This document shows positions 1-5,544 of a stretch of 6,826 bases of DNA, in pieces. The notes below the pieces were generated by a model. It had not been told where the DNA came from and searched no databases. It worked only from the letters and a program-made list of their open reading frames with translations. The position numbers and the translations under genes were made by a program. The stretch's first letter is position 1; every line of letters begins with the position of its first letter. Origin of the DNA: Planctomycetaceae bacterium (GTDB lineage Bacteria; Planctomycetota; Planctomycetia; Pirellulales; UBA1268); contig JABHNP010000259.1 in assembly GCA_018694455.1 (NCBI GenBank), forward strand, positions 1 through 6,826, given 5' to 3'.

Positions 1-752
1 TATTCTTACGTGGAAGTCAAAAAGAAATCAGACAACAGAGACAACGTCTAGCAGATGGCCATAGCATTCTCGATAGTGTAATTGAGCAGATACGATCAAT
101 AGAACGCACAACACATAGTGCCGATAAACGTCAACTTGAACAATATTTTGATTCCATTCGGGTTGCTGAAACAGAATTAAATAATTCTGAAGTATGGCTC
201 GATCGACCGAAACCCAGTGTTCAGACTGTAACTCCAGAAAATATTGCCGACCCATCTGATTTAGTTGGTCGTGTACGGTCGCTCCTCAACCTCATTCCAC
301 TTATTCTCCAGACAGATTCATCACGCGTGATATCAGTTGTTATTCAGAGTGACCATGGGACTCCGAATATTGATGGTGTGTCCGATGGCCATCACCCGCT
401 TTCTCACCATGGACAAGACCCGGAGAGAATCGCACAGCTCAAGATTATTGAAACGAAAATTCTTACGTGCTTGAGTGATTTCCTTGATAGTTTGAAACAG
501 CCATCTGAAAATGGATCGGGTTTACTCGAGCAGACCTCAGTTCTCTTTGGCAGCAACCTAGGAAATGCAAATGCTCACGACCCCAGAAATCTTCCGATCA
601 TTCTGGCCGGTGGGAAGCACAAGCATGGCAGGTTTATTCAGCACAACAAAAAAGAGAATGCCCCACTGTGCAACCTGTTTGTATCCCTTCTTCAGTCAAT
701 GGGCATTGAGTCTGATCAATTTGGATCAAGTACCGGGACACTCGATATTTAG
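1..752 (+). CDS. HXXSHH (DUF1552) family protein, C-terminal part
   Basis: The frame is open from the left edge (first whole codon at base 3) to TAG at 750-752. It gives the last 249 residues of a protein whose start lies outside the window; the family is usually somewhat over 400 residues, so roughly the last half is visible. The family's name motif is present as HHPLSHHG at visible residues 130-137. Further family blocks follow: LFGSNLGNANAHD (181-193), the NLPIILAGG block (196-204), the KHGR stretch just after it, and a tail with NLFVSLLQ and FGSSTGTLDI. The biochemical function is unknown. The clustered histidines suggest metal binding, which is inference. In planctomycetes the family is commonly exported and often encoded just after a DUF1592/DUF1588-type cytochrome-like gene, so such a gene may lie to the left. 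The downstream agarase-like gene has the same orientation but is 137 bases away, so co-transcription is uncertain. Confidence 0.92.
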   Translation, partial: FLRGSQKEIRQQRQRLADGHSILDSVIEQIRSIERTTHSADKRQLEQYFDSIRVAETELNNSEVWLDRPKPSVQTVTPENIADPSDLVGRVRSLLNLIPLILQTDSSRVISVVIQSDHGTPNIDGVSDGHHPLSHHGQDPERIAQLKIIETKILTCLSDFLDSLKQPSENGSGLLEQTSVLFGSNLGNANAHDPRNLPIILAGGKHKHGRFIQHNKKENAPLCNLFVSLLQSMGIESDQFGSSTGTLDI

Positions 753-889
753 TGTATATTGAGTAGTGCGAGAAGCTCGAACGGTTTCTTGTTCACACAA
801 ATACCAATTTGTTGTTACTCGAGCGTATGAAACAGCAAAACGGTTCCTAGACAACAACATCAGTCCCTTAAGTACCATTGCTTTGTATC

Positions 890-2029
890 ATGAAATTTCT
901 CTTTTCATTCGTAAGCTTTATCTTGATTTGCAATTGTGCAGATTCCAGTCAAGCAGAGTCGCCTCCATCAAAACCCATTGGTCTCACCACAATTGATGGT
1001 CGAGATTGGCTTGTGGACTCACATGGCAATCCATTCTTTGCTCATGGCATTACACATGCCAGCAACAATCGCAACGCGTTTGATTTCACAGAGTTTTCCA
1101 CTGCCTGTAAGCGGCTTGGTTTCAACACCTATGGATACGGCTGTCCTCCTCAGCTGCGAGGTGACATGCCCTACGTTGAAAGCTGGAACCATCTTGTTCC
1201 TATTTCGACCTATCGAGATGCTGGAAGCTTTCATTTCATTGATATTTTTGATCCAAAAGAACAAAAGCGGCTCGAGGTTGAAGTGAAGGCTAGTTGCGAA
1301 AAGAGCCTTCAAAATCCTGAAAATGTTATTGGCTATTGTTGGACTGACCTCGGCGCCTGGCCTCTCGACAATTCGACCGGCAACAACTGGGTTGATTTTA
1401 TGAAGTCACTCCCTGCAAATGCACCTGGGAAACAGGCGTACCAAGAATTTATAAAGGCTTGGAAAAATGATGGAACCACATCACAGGACGAAGCCTTTCT
1501 TCGTTTCATCGCACGCGAATACTTTCGTATTGTCGGCACAGCGAACAAAAAGTACGACCCCGATCATCTAATCTTTGGTGATCGTTTTTCATTCCAGACA
1601 TTCAGTCCTGCCATTGTCGAGGAAATGCTGCCATACGTAGATGCCATCGCTATTCAGCCCTACTTCATGGAATCATTTCCACAACAGAAACTTGATGAAA
1701 TTCATAGATGTACTGGCAAGCCAATCCTCTTATGTGACTTTGCCATCCGATTTCAGGATGGTGACAAGAATATTTCTGCATGGAAACTTGCCGAGGATTC
1801 TGTGGCTGCCGGGAAAGCGTACGCTGAGTACGTGAAAGCTGCTCTTAATACTCATTACATACTTGGTGTCTTCTGGTGCAACCCAGTCGACACACCAAAG
1901 GGATTTGGCAAATCAGGAGTGAAACAAGGATTCTTTGCAGATGGGCTCTTAAGCCGACCTGGTCTGCATGATTCCGTACAAGAACTCAATAAATACCGAG
2001 AAAAACAGACGCCACGATCCAGTGAATGA
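890..2029 (+). CDS. Secreted agarase/GH42-like TIM-barrel protein with atypical active site
   Basis: The chosen ATG at 890 gives 379 residues. An in-frame TTG at 878 would add only MLCI ahead of a good signal peptide (MKFLFSFVSFILIC..., likely cut after SQA, residue 22). No Shine-Dalgarno is seen. The mature protein opens with GRDWLVDSHGNPFF (37-50), the entry motif of beta-agarase/GH42-like (GH50-related) barrels. It continues with NVIGYCWTDLGAW (145-157), LIFGDRF (227-233), DAIAIQPYF (251-259), KPILLCDFAI (277-286) and GVFWCNPVDTPKGF (326-339), and ends in a normal-looking KQGFFADG tail. Related enzymes place the acid/base as 'NE' in the IGY block and the nucleophile Glu in the 'KPxLxxE' block. 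Here these read 'DL' and 'CDF', leaving Asp153 and Asp283 as the only nearby carboxylates. It is probably an exported polysaccharide-active or carbohydrate-binding protein. Fold assignment is fairly sure; activity and substrate are not. Confidence 0.72.
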   Translation: MKFLFSFVSFILICNCADSSQAESPPSKPIGLTTIDGRDWLVDSHGNPFFAHGITHASNNRNAFDFTEFSTACKRLGFNTYGYGCPPQLRGDMPYVESWNHLVPISTYRDAGSFHFIDIFDPKEQKRLEVEVKASCEKSLQNPENVIGYCWTDLGAWPLDNSTGNNWVDFMKSLPANAPGKQAYQEFIKAWKNDGTTSQDEAFLRFIAREYFRIVGTANKKYDPDHLIFGDRFSFQTFSPAIVEEMLPYVDAIAIQPYFMESFPQQKLDEIHRCTGKPILLCDFAIRFQDGDKNISAWKLAEDSVAAGKAYAEYVKAALNTHYILGVFWCNPVDTPKGFGKSGVKQGFFADGLLSRPGLHDSVQELNKYREKQTPRSSE

Positions 2030-2032
2030 CAG

Positions 2033-2051
2033 TAATGCAGACACTGCTTTA
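2033..2051 (+). terminator. Weak hairpin between convergent genes
   Basis: Four bases after the TGA of the agarase-like gene, TAATGCAG and CTGCTTTA can pair around an ACA loop, with one T-T mismatch (4 plus 3 base pairs). The 3' arm is T-rich and is followed by TTC. It lies in the 74-base gap between two converging genes, where a bidirectional terminator would be expected. The stem is short and lacks a proper U-tract, and on the minus strand no T-run follows, so this is only a candidate. Confidence 0.22.
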
Positions 2052-2103
2052 TTCAACCAGTTATTCTTCAGACAAACAACCAACACGAATGACGGAGCAG
2101 GGT

Positions 2104-3333
2104 CTAGTTTGTCGTGTGATGCTGCTCGATATGCTGCCGCAAAAGATCTTTGCCGTAATCATTTCCATTTGGTGTACGCAGAACTGCATGAATATGATCT
2201 CGTGACGGTTTCTCTGATCGAAACGGTGCGACCCGTCTCTGGTGATCAAACTCAATTAAAAGCACTGGACTATGAATTCTGTAATAAAAGACGCTGTCGT
2301 CTGCTGTTCCACCAACCCATGCAAACCAGGTGTTATCAAGATGGTCTTCAACTTCACGCATTTTGATTGCAGCATGCCCCTCATCCATTGTTCCGACATA
2401 TGCATGCACAACATCGAGAAGCAAATCCTTTTGATCATTTGATAATGTCGCTGCGTTCAAGCCTGCATACTCAAGATCAATATTGTCTCGATACGCCTGT
2501 GCGACCGCATTGTTCTGCTCTTTGAGTTGACTAAGAACAGCTTTCTTCTGCTGGTGCTCGTCGAGTGATCGCATAAAAGCAAGGCCCTTATCCTGTTCGT
2601 CTTGCATAACAACAGTTCCTTTAAATTTTCCTGAAACTGCATGGACTGGTTCACTACCAATAAAAACTGGAGACATGACAACCTGATCACCCAAAACAAA
2701 ATAATTGATGATGAGGTGATGACCGTCGATCTGCCACCCCCATGGTTCTGTTGATGAAGGATCTCCCATGATGGTTATCCAATAGAGCCACTCTCCGTAT
2801 TCATCAAAGTTGTTAGCAAGTTCAGCGAGGGTTCCATTGAGCTTCATAATGTCTTTCGACAATGTAAGGCCCTTGGCACTGAGGCTCGCACTGAGAAGTG
2901 CGAACGCGTGTTTCCTCTGCTGCTCATCCATTTCATCAAAACCAACACCACGTCGCTTATAAAAGTGCCTGTTATCCCAACTCCGCCACTCAATATCATC
3001 GACAGGAAATGTGGTGCGATTTCGTTGTTCGTCGTTGAGCCCATACAAAAAGGTAACTGCTGCATCAACAACTGGCTGCGCTGAAACACCTGTAGACTCA
3101 ATCCGAAAGAGGTCCTCTTTAATTGTGCCACCTGAACGAATGCCACGATATGGCTCTGAAAGAGATGCCTCTGAACGCCCGCGAGAACCTCGACGCCCAC
3201 CGGGCCGCTGAGCAAATGAAAAACTACATGAAGCTGAAATCAAAAATAGAACGGCAACCGTGACGCTAAGATTTCTTGGAATGTTTCTCGTACTGGGTGT
3301 CATGAAATCTTTAGATAAAAATTTCGTATGCAT
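2104..3333 (-). CDS. DUF3500 family exported protein
   Basis: The protein has 409 residues from ATG at 3333, which follows a purine-rich stretch (CAGGAAGAGAG) at 3340-3350. The next ATG, at 3303, has no Shine-Dalgarno but would give a more compact signal peptide. A hydrophobic segment (about residues 23-41, ending SFSFAQ) reads as an export signal. It is followed by a short basic Arg/Gly stretch (43-54, RPGGRRGSRGRS). The body carries the DUF3500 signature blocks: WRSWDNRHF (116-124), PWGWQIDGHHLIINYF (197-212), SPVFIGSEP (221-229), LLIEFDHQ (358-365) and HIHAVLRTPNGNDYG (380-394), then a His-rich tail. No function is established for the family. The repeated His/Asp motifs could bind metal, which is inference. 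It is separated from the upstream propeller gene by 155 bases containing a promoter-like sequence, so it may be transcribed independently. Family call is firm; exact start is not. Confidence 0.92.
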   Translation of the reverse strand: MHTKFLSKDFMTPSTRNIPRNLSVTVAVLFLISASCSFSFAQRPGGRRGSRGRSEASLSEPYRGIRSGGTIKEDLFRIESTGVSAQPVVDAAVTFLYGLNDEQRNRTTFPVDDIEWRSWDNRHFYKRRGVGFDEMDEQQRKHAFALLSASLSAKGLTLSKDIMKLNGTLAELANNFDEYGEWLYWITIMGDPSSTEPWGWQIDGHHLIINYFVLGDQVVMSPVFIGSEPVHAVSGKFKGTVVMQDEQDKGLAFMRSLDEHQQKKAVLSQLKEQNNAVAQAYRDNIDLEYAGLNAATLSNDQKDLLLDVVHAYVGTMDEGHAAIKMREVEDHLDNTWFAWVGGTADDSVFYYRIHSPVLLIEFDHQRRVAPFRSEKPSRDHIHAVLRTPNGNDYGKDLLRQHIEQHHTTN

Positions 3334-3405
3334 GGAGTTCTCTCTTCCTGTTTCAAGCACGGAACATGTGGCAATGTACACCCACTATGTTGACACAATT
3401 TTGAT

Positions 3406-3433
3406 CTGGTGTCTCACCAGGACAGAAAATGTC
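3406..3433 (-). promoter_or_regulatory. Two adjacent hairpins in the DUF3500 leader
   Basis: A perfect 6-base-pair stem with a 3-base loop (plus strand CTGGTG-TCT-CACCAG, 3406-3420) directly abuts a second, weaker stem (GACA-GAAAA-TGTC, 3421-3433). If the promoter at 3454-3481 is real, both lie in the first 45 bases or so of a leader of about 110 bases before the DUF3500 start. No T-run follows on the minus strand, so they do not look like a terminator. They could protect the RNA or control translation, which is inference. Confidence 0.3.
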
Positions 3434-3453
3434 ATCACGGGCTTATTACTAGG

Positions 3454-3474
3454 ATTACACAATACAAGTGTGAT
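3454..3474 (-). promoter_or_regulatory. Imperfect palindrome, possible operator
   Basis: On the plus strand ATTACAC-AATACAA-GTGTGAT forms an inverted repeat with 7-base arms, 6 of 7 pairs matching, around a 7-base centre. It covers the putative -10 element and the spacer of the DUF3500 promoter, where a repressor site would be expected. Repeats of this quality also arise by chance, so support is limited. Confidence 0.25.
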
Positions 3475-3481
3475 GTGACAA
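3454..3481 (-). promoter_or_regulatory. Putative sigma70-type promoter for DUF3500 gene
   Basis: Reading the minus strand, TTGTCA (3481-3476) matches the -35 consensus at 5 of 6 positions and TGTAAT (3459-3454) matches the -10 consensus at 5 of 6, with a 16-base spacer. It lies just downstream of the stop codon of the propeller gene (3489) and would start transcription near 3447, leaving a leader of about 110 bases. Position and match are good, but planctomycete promoter consensus is poorly known. Confidence 0.4.
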
Positions 3482-3488
3482 CCATCAC

Positions 3489-4733
3489 TTAATTGTCGGA
3501 CACGTAAACCAATCCAACATTCGATGGTTCTGCCTCACCGAGGTGATCACTATCAAGAAGCATCAGGTACTTTTCATCACCGTGCGGTATAACCCATTCG
3601 CAGGCATTGTGCCCACTTTCAGGTTGGTGAAATACATACGTCCAGCATGGCTCTCCAAGAGAATCAGTTTTCAGCAAACATGCCGCCCATAGATTGTCAA
3701 TTGAGTCTTCGTCAGAAACCTGATCTGGCTCGATACCAGACCCGCAGGCAAGCACGAATCCACCATCGGATGTCTGCTTCACTCCATAACACTCATCAAA
3801 AATATTTTTACTTGTTCCATTGGACAACTGGTCATACGTTTGCTCCCAAAGCAGATTCCCCTCAGTGTCAGTTCTCATGATCCATACGTCCCAATTCCCA
3901 CTTTCGTGGCTTGCTTTGTGTCCAGCAACAACAAATCCATCGGGTAACGCCTCGAAGTCAAAACACTGCTCCATATCAGCGCCTCCATACAGATGCTGAT
4001 GTAGTTTTTCTCCATCGGGTGAAAACTGAACAAGGAAAGCATCCTGGTGTTCACTTTCAAAAGATTCCTGCCAAGTGGTGCCACAGATCGTGATGACACG
4101 CGTCTTTTTCTGATAAGAAACCTTCGCACCCTGTGTAAATGGCATTTCTTTCTGCCAGGCGATGTCACCGCTTTGATTCGAAACGAGAAGAATGCCAGTG
4201 GACTCATCTGAAATAAACGGAACACTTATCTCATCACTCGCGACATATCCAGTCGCAACAAATGATTCTGGATCCAGAGTATCGAGACCCCGAATTGCAC
4301 CATTTTTCTTATGATCCAGAACTTTCTTCCATATAACTTCACCAGACAGGCTTATCTTCCAAAGACACGCTTTTGATCTTCTTTTAGAGATACCCGTTGT
4401 TCCACCAACGATAAAACCATCGTGCGATTCAACAACACAGCGTGCTTCATCATGAAAGCTTTGCTTTCCCAGTACTGTCAGCCACTCTTGTTCCCCATTG
4501 GCATCAACTTTCATCACAAATCCGTTTGCTGTTGACGAATCTGGCTCACCACATTTTCCGACCACACAAAAACCTCCTGCTTGTACATGGACACCCTCAA
4601 AAACATGATCTTCGTGTTCCGTTCCCCACCCAGTCACCCACTCAACCTCTGGCGCACCAAAAACTGGTACATAGCACTGAGCGAGAATGACTAGGAAGAA
4701 AACCGTAGATCGATACAAATACAACTCAGTCAT
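3489..4733 (-). CDS. Secreted beta-propeller-like repeat protein
   Basis: The protein has 414 residues from ATG at 4733. The N-terminus (MTELYLYR then a hydrophobic run to VFG, about residue 26) is a signal peptide without a lipobox. The rest is a degenerate repeat of about 50-60 residues: a strand such as DGFVVAGH, then a strand-turn-strand such as VWIMRTDTEGNLLW. I count six copies, with 'GxxxW'-type ends near residues 84 (VDANGEQEW), 135 (SLSGEVIW), 193 (NQSGDIAW), 244 (SPDGEKL), 296 (TEGNLLW) and 364 (SLGEPCW), plus a partial last copy. Such repeats form beta-propellers (WD40-like/PQQ-like) in exported proteins of environmental bacteria; they usually bind partners or ligands and no enzyme motif is visible. 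The start overlaps the end of the ThuA-like gene by 8 bases. An ATG at 4754 is also possible but has no ribosome site, while GGTG lies 5 bases before 4733. The blade number is my estimate. Confidence 0.75.
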   Translation of the reverse strand: MTELYLYRSTVFFLVILAQCYVPVFGAPEVEWVTGWGTEHEDHVFEGVHVQAGGFCVVGKCGEPDSSTANGFVMKVDANGEQEWLTVLGKQSFHDEARCVVESHDGFIVGGTTGISKRRSKACLWKISLSGEVIWKKVLDHKKNGAIRGLDTLDPESFVATGYVASDEISVPFISDESTGILLVSNQSGDIAWQKEMPFTQGAKVSYQKKTRVITICGTTWQESFESEHQDAFLVQFSPDGEKLHQHLYGGADMEQCFDFEALPDGFVVAGHKASHESGNWDVWIMRTDTEGNLLWEQTYDQLSNGTSKNIFDECYGVKQTSDGGFVLACGSGIEPDQVSDEDSIDNLWAACLLKTDSLGEPCWTYVFHQPESGHNACEWVIPHGDEKYLMLLDSDHLGEAEPSNVGLVYVSDN

Positions 4734-5484
4734 GGAGACACCACTCAATGGCATTCAATAAAAGAGGCGGAAGAATCGGCCCATGAAAGTCATCGATATG
4801 TCCGAGCGATGTATAGAATGACTTGCCTCCATCAGCACGACGAAAAGTCCAGGCGACCGGTTCGGGGGCATGTCCTTCAACAACACCTTCCAAGATAACG
4901 TCTGACTTTTCTTCAAGCGGTGAAACACAATACAGCGAACCACCCGAGGCACATGAGAGTTCTTTTATTCCAGACAAGAGAGGTTCTGCCACGGTAGAGG
5001 ATGGATTCACTCTCTGGATTGTTGCGATGAGTGCGTTCTTGTAATGATTTGTGTAGTTTCCACCAAACACTGTTTTGTCGAATCCTGGCCATGCAGCAAA
5101 GCCATCTTCTGGCTCTTGCTTCCGTAAACAGAAAGCATGACTCGCCGTACGTATACCAATGACTGGCTTACCAGATTGGACATAACGACGAATTCTATTG
5201 AGTTGTTGTGGTGGCAATGTCCTTCGGCGAACACTCACAAACAAGAGATCTGCAGTATCAACTGCCTCACTACCAATCAATTTGTTGGGCTCATGTGGAT
5301 CTGCGTAGACAAAGCTTACCCTTCCGTGATGAACATACTGCTCACAAAAATCTGGCAGAGTCTTTTCTGTTTGATACTCTTTCTCAGCTATCAGGAAAAC
5401 AATGTGCGGCTGCTCCGCATCAACCTGTCGTACTCCTGTAAAACAGAGAACGAAAAACATCAACATAAGACATAGTAAACGCAC
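4726..5484 (-). CDS. Exported ThuA-like domain protein
   Basis: The protein has 252 residues from a GTG at 5484, supported by a strong GAGG ribosome site 8 bases upstream. Residues 1-23 (MRLLCLMLMFFVLCF...VDA) are a typical signal peptide cut after VDA. One ThuA-like domain (class I glutamine-amidotransferase-like fold) fills the rest: HIVFLIAEKEY (27-37), ADLLFVSVRRRTL (78-90), GKPVIGIRTASHAF (105-118), WPGFDKTVFGGNYTNHY (132-148), PVAWTFRR (209-216), SFYTSLGHIDDF (222-233) and LLLNAIEWCL (241-250). The amidotransferase nucleophile Cys is absent (GIRTASHAF), which is normal for this branch. ThuA homologues were first linked to trehalose use; the exported planctomycete versions have no proven reaction, though a role on sugars is often assumed. 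It follows the subtilase by 60 bases and overlaps the propeller gene by 8, so the three are probably co-expressed. Family call is confident; substrate is unknown. Confidence 0.88.
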   Translation of the reverse strand: MRLLCLMLMFFVLCFTGVRQVDAEQPHIVFLIAEKEYQTEKTLPDFCEQYVHHGRVSFVYADPHEPNKLIGSEAVDTADLLFVSVRRRTLPPQQLNRIRRYVQSGKPVIGIRTASHAFCLRKQEPEDGFAAWPGFDKTVFGGNYTNHYKNALIATIQRVNPSSTVAEPLLSGIKELSCASGGSLYCVSPLEEKSDVILEGVVEGHAPEPVAWTFRRADGGKSFYTSLGHIDDFHGPILPPLLLNAIEWCLHD

Positions 5485-5488
5485 TGGA

Positions 5489-5506
5489 ATTTCCTCTTAT
5501 TTCCTC
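5489..5506 (-). promoter_or_regulatory. Tandem Shine-Dalgarno-like repeat before the ThuA-like gene
   Basis: On the minus strand GAGGAAAT occurs twice, separated by two bases. The nearer copy places GAGG 8 bases before the GTG start at 5484 and decides that start; the farther copy is 10 bases upstream. Few other starts in this window have a comparable ribosome site, which suggests fairly strong or buffered initiation on the second gene of the unit. Confidence 0.6.
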
Positions 5507-5544
5507 ATTTGATAGACACTGAAGACTCGATCACACAGTTTCTT

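Noticed and set aside
327..752. GTG-started 141-residue gene
   Set aside because: The same frame is open to the left edge and the upstream residues continue the DUF1552 protein; the GTG is an internal valine.
769..779. Hairpin CGAG-AAG-CTCG as terminator of the DUF1552 gene
   Set aside because: The stem is only 4 base pairs and no T-run follows.
929..937. Lipoprotein signal in the agarase-like protein (ICNC)
   Set aside because: The residues before either Cys (Ile, Asn) do not fit a lipobox; a signal peptidase I site after SQA fits better.
1968..2366. Plus-strand open frame of 132 residues across the convergent gap
   Set aside because: It overlaps the ends of two well-supported genes, is low in recognisable motifs and mostly mirrors the DUF3500 coding strand.
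3334..3381. Longer DUF3500 start at GTG 3381
   Set aside because: It would add 16 residues ahead of an already long signal-peptide n-region and has no good ribosome site; ATG 3333 has a purine-rich site.
4734..4754. Propeller start at ATG 4754
   Set aside because: No Shine-Dalgarno precedes it and the extra residues MPLSGVS do not improve the signal peptide; 4733 gives a compact one and a typical coupling overlap.
5137..5475. Plus-strand 112-residue open frame opposite the ThuA-like gene
   Set aside because: It lies wholly antisense to a clear family member and its product has no recognisable domain.
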